The notes under the pieces are model-generated. The model ran no database searches, was not told the DNA's origin, and saw nothing but the letters and a program-made list of their open reading frames with translations. Made by a program: the position numbers and the translations under genes. From Caenimonas aquaedulcis (GTDB lineage: Bacteria > Pseudomonadota > Gammaproteobacteria > Burkholderiales > Burkholderiaceae_C), in the NCBI RefSeq assembly GCF_015831345.1, contig NZ_JADWYS010000001.1, forward strand, positions 2,446,618-2,510,617: DNA of 64,000 nucleotides, read 5' to 3'. Positions 34,261-43,159 of this stretch are shown here, piece after piece (position 1 is the first letter of the stretch; each line of letters starts with the position of its first letter).

Positions 34261-35148
34261 ATGGACACGCTGGAGCTGATCCGCACCTTTCGCGAGGTCG
34301 CCAGCCGGGGGAGCTTTTCCATGGCCGCGCAGGCGCTCGACGTTTCCAAGGCCAACGTCAGCAAGTACGTAGCCGAGCTCGAGACCCGCCTGGGCGCGCG
34401 CCTGCTCAATCGCTCGACCCGCACGGTCAGCCTCACCGACGCCGGGCGCCTGCTGATGGAACGCAGCGCGCCGCTCGTGGAGATGATCGAGCTCACGCGC
34501 CAGGAATTCCAGCACCGCTCGAAGCTGCCGAGCGGCCGCCTGCGCCTGACCGCACCGCAGGGCCTCGGGCACAACGAGCTGCCGCCGCTGCTCATCGAAT
34601 TCATGGCGCAGTACCCCGACGTGACGGTGAGCCTCGACCTCAGCAACCAGGTGATCGACATGGTCGGCGAAGGCATCGACATCGCCCTGCGCGTGGGCCG
34701 CGTGGACAACGGCAATCTCATCGTGCGCAAGCTGCAGCAGCTGGAGTTCGTCGTCTGCGCATCGCCCGCGTACTGGGAAAGGCGAGGTGTCCCCGCCCAC
34801 CCGGAGGACCTCGCCGACCACGAGGCGCTGACCTTCTCCGTGCGCGATGCGGGCCATGAATGGCGCTTCGAGGTCGATGGGGAACCGTGCATCGTCCCCG
34901 TGCGCAGCCGGATGAACGCGACCGACCCGATGCCGCTGGTGGGCTTCGCGTTGCAGGGACTCGGGGTCTTGTGCGTCCCGCGCAGCGTCGTGGCGCCGCA
35001 CCTGGAAAGCGGCGCGCTGCGCGGCGTGCTGCAGGGTTTTCTTCCGCGCGACGTCTGGCTCTACGCCGCTTATGCGCAGAGACGGCACAATAGCGCGGCC
35101 CTGAAGGCGCTTCTGGCATTTCTCGAAGCAAAATGGCACAAGACCTGA
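34261..35148 (+). CDS. LysR family transcriptional regulator
   Basis: 295-residue regulator with the N-terminal helix-turn-helix MDTLELIRTFREVASRGSFSMAAQALDVSKANVSKYVAELE. A periplasmic-binding-like effector domain starts near LRLTAPQGLGHNELPPLL. The regulated gene is unknown; LysR targets are often divergent, but none is divergent here. It begins four bases after corA and its last 16 bases overlap the DUF72 gene, so it is part of a co-directional run. Confidence 0.93.
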   Translation: MDTLELIRTFREVASRGSFSMAAQALDVSKANVSKYVAELETRLGARLLNRSTRTVSLTDAGRLLMERSAPLVEMIELTRQEFQHRSKLPSGRLRLTAPQGLGHNELPPLLIEFMAQYPDVTVSLDLSNQVIDMVGEGIDIALRVGRVDNGNLIVRKLQQLEFVVCASPAYWERRGVPAHPEDLADHEALTFSVRDAGHEWRFEVDGEPCIVPVRSRMNATDPMPLVGFALQGLGVLCVPRSVVAPHLESGALRGVLQGFLPRDVWLYAAYAQRRHNSAALKALLAFLEAKWHKT

Positions 35149-35876
35149 TCCACATCGGCTGCGCGGGCTGGAGCCTGCCGCATGCACTGCAGTCCCGCTT
35201 CAGCGCGGAGGGCTCGCACCTGGAGCGGTACGCGTCCCGGTTGCACGCGTGCGAGATCAACTCGTCCTTCTATCGCCCCCACGGCGTCGACACCTATCGA
35301 CGCTGGGCCGACAGCGTGCCGGAAGGCTTCCGCTTTTCCGTAAAGCTGCCTGAAGCCATCACCCACGAACGCCGGCTGGCAGGCTGCGAGGCCGCGCTCG
35401 ACGAGTTTCTCGGCCAGGCTGCCGGGCTCGGGGACAAGCTGTCCTGTCTGCTGGTCCAGCTGCCGCCCAGCCTCGCGCTCGATGCGCGCGCGGCAGCGGA
35501 CTTCCTCACCGCGCTCAGGGAGCGATGGGCAAAAGGCATCGCGGTGGAGCCGCGCCATGCGTCCTGGTTCACGCAGGCGGGCGATGCCCTGCTCAAGCGC
35601 CATCGCGTGGCGCGCGTGCTGGCCGATCCGGTTCGCCATACCGGCGGCGCCATGCCCGGTGGAACGCCGCAGCTGGCCTACCTGCGCCTGCATGGCTCGC
35701 CGCGCACCTACTACTCCGCCTACGCGCCCGAGCTGATCGCGGCACTCGCGCGGCGCATCGAACATGCGCGCCAGTGCGGGACGGAAGTCTGGTGCATCTT
35801 CGACAACACCGCGTCGGGCGCCGCGGCCGACAACGCCCTGGCGCTCCAGCAGGCGATCCAGCAGGACCCCTCATGA
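35133..35876 (+). CDS. DUF72 family protein (YecE-like)
   Basis: 247-residue TIM-barrel-like protein of the DUF72/YecE family, function unknown. It has IHIGCAGWSLPH, CEINSSFYRPHGVDTYRRWADSVPEGFRFSVKLPEAITHE, AVEPRHASWF and the C-terminal YLRLHGSPRTYYSAY, all diagnostic. It overlaps the LysR end by 16 bases and its TGA overlaps the next ATG (ATGA). DUF72 proteins share sequence features with endonuclease-IV-like barrels, so a nuclease role is possible. Confidence 0.92.
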   Translation: MAQDLIHIGCAGWSLPHALQSRFSAEGSHLERYASRLHACEINSSFYRPHGVDTYRRWADSVPEGFRFSVKLPEAITHERRLAGCEAALDEFLGQAAGLGDKLSCLLVQLPPSLALDARAAADFLTALRERWAKGIAVEPRHASWFTQAGDALLKRHRVARVLADPVRHTGGAMPGGTPQLAYLRLHGSPRTYYSAYAPELIAALARRIEHARQCGTEVWCIFDNTASGAAADNALALQQAIQQDPS

Positions 35877-36466
35877 GCTCAACCCCTTCCAGGACGGAGG
35901 CGTCGAAGGCCGGCAACGAGGCCTACCGCCACGCCGAGACCGGCGACGACGTCACACGGCAGAACGTCCTCGCCATGCGCCAGCTGGAAGAGGCGGCGCT
36001 GGCCAGGCGCACGCGCGCCGACCGCGTCGCCTCGGCCATCGCCCGCTTTTGCGGCAGCATGACCTTCGTGACCATCCACGTGGTGCTGTTCGCGGGGTGG
36101 ATCCTCTTCAACACCCTGCCGGGCCTCCACCCATTCGACCCTTATCCGTTCACCTTCCTCACGCTCGTGGTCTCGCTCGAGGCGATCTTCCTGTCCACGT
36201 TCATCCTGATCAGCCAGAACTACGACATGCGCATCGCCGAGCGGCGCAACCAGCTCGACCTGCAGATCAACCTGCTCGCCGAGCAGGAGAACACGAAGAT
36301 CCTGCAGATCCTGCAGCGCATCGCCAAGAAGGTCGGGGCGAACCTGGGCGACGACCCGGAAATCCGCGCGCTGGAAGAAGCGACACGGCCCGAATCGCTG
36401 GTCGAGCAGATCGAGGACGCGTACAGGGCGGGCAACCCGCCGACCGGCGGCAAACCGGCCGGCTAG
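35873..36466 (+). CDS. DUF1003 family membrane protein
   Basis: 197-residue protein with a charged N-terminal region and two membrane helices (FVTIHVVLFAGWILFNTL and FTFLTLVVSLEAIFLSTFIL). A cytoplasmic helix with ISQNYDMRIAERRNQLDLQINLLAEQENTKIL follows, the DUF1003 signature. The C-terminus is acidic. Function unknown. The ATG overlaps the DUF72 stop; its TAG overlaps the stop of the convergent GST gene. Confidence 0.9.
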   Translation: MSSTPSRTEASKAGNEAYRHAETGDDVTRQNVLAMRQLEEAALARRTRADRVASAIARFCGSMTFVTIHVVLFAGWILFNTLPGLHPFDPYPFTFLTLVVSLEAIFLSTFILISQNYDMRIAERRNQLDLQINLLAEQENTKILQILQRIAKKVGANLGDDPEIRALEEATRPESLVEQIEDAYRAGNPPTGGKPAG

Positions 36467-37113
36467 ACCAGCGGCGGCGAGAGCTGCTCGTTCGCGATCA
36501 CGCGCTTCACCGCGGGGCGCTCCAGCATGCGCTGGAGGTAGGGACCCAGGTCCGGCAAGGCGCGCGCGGGGGTCGAGCGGAAATTCCGAGTCCAGCGGCA
36601 CAGGGTGAACACATAGGCGTCCAGGGCGCTGTAGCCGCCCGGCGCGAACCACGGTCCCCCATGGCGGGCGAGCTCCGTGTCGAGCAGCCCGAGCATCCCC
36701 ACGATGCGGCGTTCGGCATTCGACTTCAGCTCCGCCACACCGGTTGTATTGCCGTCGTTCATCCAGCGCTCCGGATAGAAATACACGATCAGCGCCGCCT
36801 GCAGCGTATTGGTGAGCCACGCCATCCACTGGTAGAAGTGCGCGCGCTCCGCACCGCCCGGCGGCGGTGCGAGATGCGCCTGCGGATGCGTGTCGCACAG
36901 GTGCATCACGATCGCTGCCGTTTCGTAGACCACGAGGTCGCCGTCTTCCAGCACGGGAATCAGGCCGTTGGGATTGAGCTGCAGGTAGGCGGGCTGCTTG
37001 TGCGCGCCGCCTTGCCGGTCGACCGGCACCCGTTCGTAGGGCACGCCGATTTCCTCCAGCACGATGTGCGGGATCATCGCTGCGGTGCTGGGGCAATGGT
37101 GGAGGCGGATCAT
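36463..37113 (-). CDS. Glutathione S-transferase family protein
   Basis: 216-residue GST from ATG 37113 ([27 protein letters not shown]). The thioredoxin-like domain has [26 protein letters not shown], the glutathione-contact Pro and Glu-Ser/Thr pair. The helical domain shows [16 protein letters not shown]. The substrate is unknown. Its ATG overlaps the TGA of the amidohydrolase gene, so both lie in a minus-strand operon with the dienelactone hydrolase upstream. Confidence 0.93.
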   Translation of the reverse strand: MIRLHHCPSTAAMIPHIVLEEIGVPYERVPVDRQGGAHKQPAYLQLNPNGLIPVLEDGDLVVYETAAIVMHLCDTHPQAHLAPPPGGAERAHFYQWMAWLTNTLQAALIVYFYPERWMNDGNTTGVAELKSNAERRIVGMLGLLDTELARHGGPWFAPGGYSALDAYVFTLCRWTRNFRSTPARALPDLGPYLQRMLERPAVKRVIANEQLSPPLV

Positions 37114-38000
37114 GGCCGGATTGTGACGCCGAAGAGGGACGCCGCATTCTCCCAGCCGATCCTGCGTGCAACGTCCGGCGGAAGATCGCCGAGCCAGGCA
37201 CGGTAGCCGCGCATGAGGTCCTCGTACGATTCCCAGCGCTGGTTCACCCAGGTGTCGGAGCCGATCATGAAGCGCGAGGGATATTTCAACAGCAAGTCGC
37301 GCCACTGCGCGCACAGCTTGCCGCCCTCGCAGGCGAGGCCCGGCCGGTAGGACAGCTCGCCCATCAGCAGCGGATATCTCGCGAACAGCTGGTCCACCCG
37401 CGCCACGGAAGGCCCGCCGATGCCCGTGTGCGCCCAGATGAGCCGGGTCTTCTGCCCGCGCGAGGGGGTGTTGGCCATCAACAGGTCGATGGCCGGGTCG
37501 TCCACGTGCGCGAGCACGGCGAGATCCCGCTGCTCCGCGAGCGCCATCAGCTTCTTCGCGACCGCGCCGTTGGCGTTCCTGCTGTCGTAGAGGTGAAATT
37601 CCCCGATGCCGCGGAAGGCGCCAGCAGCCGTCCCGCGCGCGAGCTCGGCCAGCACCATCTCGTGGATGGATTCATCGCGGAACCAGTTGTCGTAATCGGC
37701 CCGATCACGATAGAGCCGTACGAACGGCACGACCGTGACACCCGCCTGCCGGGTCAGGGGCGAGGACGCGAGCAGCTTCGTTCCGTCGTTGGGCCGCGAG
37801 TTCGCGACGATGGCGCGTACGCCGCTGCGCTGCATGCGCGCGAGCACGTCGGCCAGGGGATACGGACCCTGCGCCTCGACGTTGTAATGCAGGTGCGCAT
37901 CGAAGAGCGGGCCCGTGTAGTCGGCGGCGCGAACCGCAGGCACGCAGAGCATCGCTGCCGCGATGCATGCGCTCCCTGCGATGCCCCATGCGCGGCCCAT
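37110..38000 (-). CDS. Secreted amidohydrolase-like (TIM-barrel) protein
   Basis: 296 residues from ATG 38000, with a signal peptide ([25 protein letters not shown]). Metal-site motifs are [26 protein letters not shown] and [13 protein letters not shown], in the order of the amidohydrolase_2 fold. The substrate is not evident. Its stop overlaps the GST start (ATGA) and its start follows the dienelactone hydrolase stop by four bases. Confidence 0.88.
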   Translation of the reverse strand: MGRAWGIAGSACIAAAMLCVPAVRAADYTGPLFDAHLHYNVEAQGPYPLADVLARMQRSGVRAIVANSRPNDGTKLLASSPLTRQAGVTVVPFVRLYRDRADYDNWFRDESIHEMVLAELARGTAAGAFRGIGEFHLYDSRNANGAVAKKLMALAEQRDLAVLAHVDDPAIDLLMANTPSRGQKTRLIWAHTGIGGPSVARVDQLFARYPLLMGELSYRPGLACEGGKLCAQWRDLLLKYPSRFMIGSDTWVNQRWESYEDLMRGYRAWLGDLPPDVARRIGWENAASLFGVTIRP

Positions 38001-38004
38001 GGCG

Positions 38005-38688
38005 TCAGCGCAGGTGCTTGGCGAAGAACGCCAGCGTGCGCTCGCGCGCCAGCTTCGCTGCGGCATCGTTGTACGACGCGCGCTGGTCGCAGTTGAAGCC
38101 GTGGTTGGCGTTGTAGACGTGCACTTCGACTTCCGGATGCGCCTTCTTGAACGCCTCCACGCTGTCCATCGGGATCCAGTGGTCCTGGTCGCCGAAATGC
38201 ACCATCACCGGCACCTTGGGGTGGCGCGCGATCTCGTCGGGGGTCGTCATGCCGCCGCCGTAGTAAGGCGCCGCGGCGCTCAGGCCGTCGAGCGTGCAGG
38301 CCGCGCGCCAGGTGAGCAGGCCGCCCCAGCAATAGCCGACGATGCCGACCTTGCCGGCCTGCGCCGCGTGTTTGATCGCCCCCTGGATGTCCTGCAGCAC
38401 GCCGGGCGCGGGCAGCGCCTCCACGGCGGTCTTGAGCGCGAAGCCCGCGCCCATGTCCTCCTGCGAGTACCCCAACTCGACGTCCGGCTTCACGCGGTGG
38501 AACGTCGATGGCGCCACGGCGAGGTAGCCCTGGGCCGCATAGCCATCTGCGACCGAACGGATGTGCGAGTTGACGCCGAAGATTTCCGGCACCACCACGA
38601 TGCCGCCCTTGGCGGGACCGGCGGGTTGGGCCACATAGGCAGGAAAGGTGAAGCCGTCGGCGGCCTTCAGGTCGATGAAATTACCCAT
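38005..38688 (-). CDS. Dienelactone hydrolase family protein
   Basis: 227-residue alpha/beta hydrolase. The nucleophile Cys is in [12 protein letters not shown], Asp in FGDQDHWIP and His in YNANHGFNC, the Cys-Asp-His triad of the dienelactone hydrolase family. [29 protein letters not shown] is typical. AAGGAG lies six bases before ATG 38688, which decides this start over the ATG six bases upstream. It is first in an operon with the amidohydrolase and GST. Confidence 0.94.
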   Translation of the reverse strand: MGNFIDLKAADGFTFPAYVAQPAGPAKGGIVVVPEIFGVNSHIRSVADGYAAQGYLAVAPSTFHRVKPDVELGYSQEDMGAGFALKTAVEALPAPGVLQDIQGAIKHAAQAGKVGIVGYCWGGLLTWRAACTLDGLSAAAPYYGGGMTTPDEIARHPKVPVMVHFGDQDHWIPMDSVEAFKKAHPEVEVHVYNANHGFNCDQRASYNDAAAKLARERTLAFFAKHLR

Positions 38689-38757
38689 ATGCATCTCCTT
38701 TTGCTGTAATGGCGGGGCGGAAGGCGGCAAGCTTACCGCTACCACGAGGAGTTCGCA

Positions 38758-39504
38758 TTGAATCAGGTACTACTGGTCACGGGCGGTAGCCGGGGCATCG
38801 GCGCCGCGACGGCGAAGCTCGCCGCCGCCAAAGGCTATGCCGTCGCCGTCAACTATGCGTCCCGTCCGGACGCCGCCGCGGACGTCGTCTCCGCCATCGA
38901 GGCGGCGGGCGGAAAGGCGATCGCCATTCCCGGCGACGTGGCGCGGGAGGAAGACGTGCTCGCCATGTTCGAGGCCGTGGACGCCAAGCTCGGGCGGCTT
39001 ACGGCGCTCGTCAACAACGCGGGCGTGGTCGATGCCACCTCGCGGCTGGAAGACATGAGCTTCGCGCGGCTGCGGCGCATGTTCGACATCAACGTGATCG
39101 GCTCGTTCCTCTGCGCACGCGAGGCGGTTCGGCGGATGAGCACACGGCACGGCGGCAGCGGCGGCGCGATCGTCAACCTGTCGAGCGCGGCGGCGCGCAT
39201 CGGCGCACCCGGCCAGTACCTGGATTACGCGGCGGCGAAAGGCGCGATCGACACTTTCACCATCGGCCTGGCCAAGGAAGTTGCCGCCGAGGGCATCCGG
39301 GTCAATGCGGTGCGGCCCGGGCTGATCGAGACGGACATCCATGCCTCGGGCGGAATTCCCGATCGCGTGAAACAGCTTGCGCACCAGGTGCCGATGCAGC
39401 GCGGCGGCAGCGCGGAGGAAGTGGCGCAGGCCATCGTGTGGCTGCTGTCGCCCGAGGCGAGCTACACGACCATGTCGCTGGTGGACGTGTCGGGCGGCCG
39501 GTGA
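38758..39504 (+). CDS. Short-chain dehydrogenase/reductase, TTG start
   Basis: 248-residue SDR. It has the NAD(P)-binding VTGGSRGIGAATAK, NNAG in ALVNNAGVVDAT, and the catalytic Ser and YxxxK in NLSSAAARIGAPGQYLDYAAAKG. The start is TTG 38758, well placed after GAGGAG; no ATG fits. A basic residue early in the cofactor site suggests NADP. Divergent from the dienelactone hydrolase gene, followed by marC. Confidence 0.93.
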   Translation: MNQVLLVTGGSRGIGAATAKLAAAKGYAVAVNYASRPDAAADVVSAIEAAGGKAIAIPGDVAREEDVLAMFEAVDAKLGRLTALVNNAGVVDATSRLEDMSFARLRRMFDINVIGSFLCAREAVRRMSTRHGGSGGAIVNLSSAAARIGAPGQYLDYAAAKGAIDTFTIGLAKEVAAEGIRVNAVRPGLIETDIHASGGIPDRVKQLAHQVPMQRGGSAEEVAQAIVWLLSPEASYTTMSLVDVSGGR

Positions 39505-39520
39505 ACGGGCGCGCCGCGTG

Positions 39521-40153
39521 ATGGACTTCAAGCCGCTCGTGACATTGCTGGCGGTGGTCAATCCGCTGGCGATCGTCCCGTTTTTCATCCACTACACGCA
39601 GGGGTTTTCGTCGCAGCAGCGGCGCGACACGGTGGTGACGGCGTCCTTCAGCGCCTTCCTGGTGATCGCCACGAGCGCGATCCTCGGGCTGGAAGTCCTG
39701 GAATTCTTCGGCATCTCGCTGGCCAGCTTCCAGGTGGGCGGCGGCATGCTGCTGCTCATCAGCTCGATGAACATGCTCAACGCCCAGCCTGCGGAAGCCA
39801 AACCGCTCACCAAGGAGCTGGAACAGGGCGCCGAGAAAGCAGCGATGGGCGCGAGCATCGCCGTGGTGCCGCTTACCATTCCTCTGTTGACGGGCCCAGC
39901 CACCATCTCCACGGTCGTGATCTACGCCGAGCGGGCGCAAACCTTCTGGCAGATGGCCGCGCTGGTGGGCTACGGTGTCGTGATCGGCTTGGCGACCGCG
40001 GTGTGTTTCGCGCTCGCGGACCCGATCGCCCGCGTGCTGGGCAAGACGGGCATCAACGTCATGACCCGCCTCATGGGCCTCATCCTCGCCGCGCTGGCGG
40101 TGGAAGTGATGGCGCTGGGATTGACCAAGCTGTTTCCCGCGCTTGCGCATTGA
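39521..40153 (+). CDS. MarC family integral membrane protein
   Basis: 210-residue six-helix protein starting at ATG 39521 (MDFKPLVTLLAVVNPLAIVPFF). Family features include the NP in the first helix, IPLLTGPATISTVVIYAE and a late GINVMTRLMGLILAALAVE. MarC was once linked to multidrug resistance but its role is unknown. It lies 16 bases after the SDR. The convergent gene ends 12 bases away. Confidence 0.93.
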   Translation: MDFKPLVTLLAVVNPLAIVPFFIHYTQGFSSQQRRDTVVTASFSAFLVIATSAILGLEVLEFFGISLASFQVGGGMLLLISSMNMLNAQPAEAKPLTKELEQGAEKAAMGASIAVVPLTIPLLTGPATISTVVIYAERAQTFWQMAALVGYGVVIGLATAVCFALADPIARVLGKTGINVMTRLMGLILAALAVEVMALGLTKLFPALAH

Positions 40154-40165
40154 ACGCGCGACAGG

Positions 40166-40732
40166 TCAGGCCGGCGGAGGCTCCGCGGCCTTCTGGATCG
40201 CCTTGACCAGCTGGCTGCTGGTGTTGCGCAGGCGCTGCGCCAGCAACTGGGTGATCTTGACGAGCAACTTCGCGCCGACGGCGGGCTGCGAAGTGATCAG
40301 CCGTCCCACCGCCACGCGGCTGAGGACCGCCGCCTCGACTTCGCTCAGCGCCCAGCAGCTCGCATAACGCGGCTCGCCATCCAGCATCGACATCTCGCCG
40401 AGCGTCGCACCTTCCTTGAGGACAGCCAGGCGCGTCACTTCGCTCGCCTCGTCGGTATCGGAGGCCGCGATGCGGCGCTTGCCCACGTCCACCGTCCCGC
40501 GCAGGAGCAGCATCATCCAGTCGCTCGCCTCGTCCTCGGCGATCAGCAACTGGCCGGGACGTGCCCGCACCAGCTGCATGTTCGCCCCCAGCAGGTCGGC
40601 CTCGGCCGGCGTGAAGTCGCGCAGCAGCGCGGATTGCTCCATTAGCCCGGGACGCTGGGACAGCCGGTCGCAAGAACCGAGCAGTTCCAGCCCGCGCGCT
40701 GCGAGTTGTTCCTGCAGCTCTCGTTCGGCCAT
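40166..40732 (-). CDS. Cyclic nucleotide-binding domain protein
   Basis: 188-residue protein with one cNMP-binding (Crp-like) fold. RPGQLLIAEDEASDWMMLLLRGTVDVGKR and EGATLGEMSMLDGEPRYASCWALSEVEAAVLSR contain the beta-roll and the GEMS-R phosphate-binding cassette. The C-terminal helix has no HTH, so it is not a Crp-type DNA-binding regulator. It starts 16 bases after the lipoprotein gene of the MCE operon, so it is probably co-transcribed. Confidence 0.9.
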   Translation of the reverse strand: MAERELQEQLAARGLELLGSCDRLSQRPGLMEQSALLRDFTPAEADLLGANMQLVRARPGQLLIAEDEASDWMMLLLRGTVDVGKRRIAASDTDEASEVTRLAVLKEGATLGEMSMLDGEPRYASCWALSEVEAAVLSRVAVGRLITSQPAVGAKLLVKITQLLAQRLRNTSSQLVKAIQKAAEPPPA

Positions 40733-40748
40733 GGCGATGTTCCGCGAA

Positions 40749-41387
40749 TCAGCGCTGGGCATTGAGCCACTGCGCGAGCTCATCCGCGACGGCGTCGCTC
40801 GCCTGCGCCAGTGCCCGCACGCCACCCGAAGCGTCGGCGGTCGGCGCCGGCCGGCGCGCGGTGAACGCGCGCTGCGCGACGAGCACTTCGCCCCCGGCCG
40901 TGTTGTCCATCAACGTGGCACGGATCCGCACCACACCGAAGCTGCTCGCCGCCGTCTCGAACAGCTGCGAGAACTCTTCGAGGTCGATGTGCAGCACGCG
41001 CGGCGACGCGCCGCCCGACCGCGCGAGCGCCGCGGTGTCCACGAGATCGAGCACGGCGCGCTCGCGCCCCAGCTGCTGGCGCAGGCGCTGGCGCATCAAC
41101 TGCGGCGGCGTCGCGCTCCAGCGCGAGTTGGCATAGGGGCGCAGCTGGTGGTCGTCCGCGTAGCCGAGGCGGTATAGGATCGACGAGCCGTCCAGCGCAC
41201 CCGCGGCCTCGACGTCGGCGAGCGCGATGGGCGCCCCGGTCAACCGGGCCGGCGCCGCCGCCTCAAGCAGAGGGCCGAAGTCGTACAGCGTCGCGCGCAC
41301 CGGCTTGTCCGGCAGCGCGGAACATGCGCCCAGCAAGGCTGCCAACAGCAGGGCCGACGAGAGGCGAGTGAAGGTGTCGCGTGTCAT
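40749..41387 (-). CDS. ABC-transport auxiliary lipoprotein (PqiC/MCE-associated)
   Basis: 212-residue lipoprotein starting MTRDTFTRLSSALLLAALLGACSAL, with Cys22 as the lipidation site. The body (PVRATLYDFGPL, ILYRLGYADDHQLRPYANSRWSATPPQLMRQRLRQQL) is the ABC-type transport auxiliary fold found with MCE transporters. It likely links the MCE protein to the outer membrane. Its start overlaps the MCE stop by four bases. Confidence 0.9.
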   Translation of the reverse strand: MTRDTFTRLSSALLLAALLGACSALPDKPVRATLYDFGPLLEAAAPARLTGAPIALADVEAAGALDGSSILYRLGYADDHQLRPYANSRWSATPPQLMRQRLRQQLGRERAVLDLVDTAALARSGGASPRVLHIDLEEFSQLFETAASSFGVVRIRATLMDNTAGGEVLVAQRAFTARRPAPTADASGGVRALAQASDAVADELAQWLNAQR

Positions 41388-42322
41388 TTGCCTGCCCCCG
41401 GTGCGGTAAAGCCCGGCTCGCCCGGACCCGGCGCGACGGGGCCGCCGCCGAAGATGAGCGACTGCGGGTTGTCGTTGATGTTGTTGGCGGTGCGGCCCAG
41501 CTGGCGCACCGCGCGGGAAGCGTCCTCCGCCACGCGGTTGATGCGAGGCAAGGTCGCGGAGTTGAAGGAGTCCGCCGCGTGCGAAAGCGCCTGTGTGCCT
41601 TCCGCCAGCCTGTCCATCGGTCCGTCCTTCGCATTGAGGCGTTTGGCGGTCTGGCTGAAATCGGCGGCGGTCTGGCCGATCTGGTCCGCGCTCTTTTGCA
41701 CCGACTGGAGCGCGGGGTCGACGCGCGAGGCGACGGTGGCGTCGAGCCGCTGGGCCAGTTTGCTCGCATCGCCTGCGGCATTGTTCAGGTTGTCCAGCGC
41801 ACTGGAGAAGCGTTTCTGGTTGTCGTCGCCCAGAAGCTGGTTCATGCGGCCCGTCAGTTGCTCGACGCGATCGAGGATCACCTCGCCCTTCGCCTGCAGC
41901 TTGGACAGCAGGCCGGGCTTGAGCGGGATACGCGGGGGATGGCCGTCCTGCGGCTTCAACCGCGGCGCGTTGGCCTGGCCGGTGTCGTCCAGCTGCACGA
42001 AGGCCAGGCCCGTCACGCCCTGGAAACTCAGTGTCGCGAAGGTGTCGGTCGAGACCGGGGCTTCGCGGTCGATCTCCAGGTGCATGAGCACGTTGCCCTG
42101 CGCCTTCGGGTCGAACCCGATCGCGGCCACCTTGCCCACGTCCACGCCGCGGTAGCGCACCGCGGCCTGCGCCTGCAGGCCCGTCACCGTCTCGCGTGTC
42201 GAAATCTCGTAGGGATCGCGCTCGCCCGTGTCGCGGGTCAGCCACGACGCGAGCGCGACGAGCATCGCGGCGACCACCACGACGAAGATGCCGGCCGCCA
42301 GCGCATGAGCTTTGTTTTCCAT
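41384..42322 (-). CDS. MCE (MlaD-like) domain protein
   Basis: 312-residue inner-membrane-anchored protein. An N-terminal helix (LAAGIFVVVVAAMLVALASWL) is followed by an MCE domain (VTGLQAQAAVRYRGVDVGKVAAIGFDP). A long helical region (about residues 150-280) ends in a Gly/Pro-rich tail. MCE proteins form rings or tubes that carry phospholipids or other lipids across the periplasm. It is preceded by the ABC ATPase gene (12 bases) and followed, overlapping, by the lipoprotein gene. Confidence 0.93.
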   Translation of the reverse strand: MENKAHALAAGIFVVVVAAMLVALASWLTRDTGERDPYEISTRETVTGLQAQAAVRYRGVDVGKVAAIGFDPKAQGNVLMHLEIDREAPVSTDTFATLSFQGVTGLAFVQLDDTGQANAPRLKPQDGHPPRIPLKPGLLSKLQAKGEVILDRVEQLTGRMNQLLGDDNQKRFSSALDNLNNAAGDASKLAQRLDATVASRVDPALQSVQKSADQIGQTAADFSQTAKRLNAKDGPMDRLAEGTQALSHAADSFNSATLPRINRVAEDASRAVRQLGRTANNINDNPQSLIFGGGPVAPGPGEPGFTAPGAGK

Positions 42323-42334
42323 AGGTCGTCCTTT

Positions 42335-43159
42335 TTACACCGCGAAGGGGTATTCGCGCAGTAGCTCCATCGCGCGCTGGCCCCGCTCGCCAAGGAAAAA
42401 ATCGTGGATGAAGGGATGCTGGAACGCGATCACGTCCTTAGGCGCCGCCGCGATGATCACGCGCTTGTCCGCCAGCACCGCGATGCGGGTGGACAGCTCG
42501 AACAGCGTGTCGAGGTCGTGCGTGACCATGATCACAGTCAGCGCCAGGTCCCGGTGCAGCGAGCGCAAGAGCGTCACGAAACCATCGGAACTCTCGGGGT
42601 CCAGGCCGGCAGTGGGTTCATCCAGCAGCAGCAGCGGCGGGTCCATGATGAGCGCGCGCGCCAGGGCGACGCGCTTGATCATGCCGCCCGAGAGGTCCGA
42701 CGGCATCTTGTCCGCGTCCTCGGGCCGCAGGCCCACCATCTGCAGCTTGACCATCGCGACCTCGCGCACCAGCGCGGACGGCAGGGTCTTCAGTTCGCGC
42801 AGCGGAAACGCGATGTTCTCCAGCACGCTGAAAGCGGAGAACAGGGCGCCGTGCTGGAAGAGCATGCCGATGCGGCTGGCGGCGCCCTTCTGCCCCATCT
42901 GCGCCACCGGCTGGCCCAGGACGAAGATCTCACCCTTGGACGGCGTCTCCAGGCCGAGGATCTGCCGCAGCAGCACCGTCTTGCCCGTGCCGGAGCCGCC
43001 GACGATGGACAGGACTTCGCCCCGCTGCACCGACAGGTCGAGGTTCTCATGGACGACAAAGCGGCTTTCCGGCGTCGTGAAGACGGTCCACAGCTTCCTG
43101 ATGTCGACCATGGGCGCGCCGCTGGCCGGAAGGTAGGTGCCGGCGAGTTCCACCGCCAT
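42335..43159 (-). CDS. MCE/Mla-type ABC transporter ATPase
   Basis: 274-residue ABC ATPase: Walker A IVGGSGTGKTVLLRQILG, Q-loop LFQHGALFSAFSV, signature LSGGMIKRVALARAL, Walker B PPLLLLDEPTAGLD and switch VTHDLDTL. The MlaF-like architecture matches the permease and MCE genes around it. ATG 43159 shares one base with the permease TGA (TGATG). It energises lipid movement from the permease. Confidence 0.95.
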   Translation of the reverse strand: MAVELAGTYLPASGAPMVDIRKLWTVFTTPESRFVVHENLDLSVQRGEVLSIVGGSGTGKTVLLRQILGLETPSKGEIFVLGQPVAQMGQKGAASRIGMLFQHGALFSAFSVLENIAFPLRELKTLPSALVREVAMVKLQMVGLRPEDADKMPSDLSGGMIKRVALARALIMDPPLLLLDEPTAGLDPESSDGFVTLLRSLHRDLALTVIMVTHDLDTLFELSTRIAVLADKRVIIAAAPKDVIAFQHPFIHDFFLGERGQRAMELLREYPFAV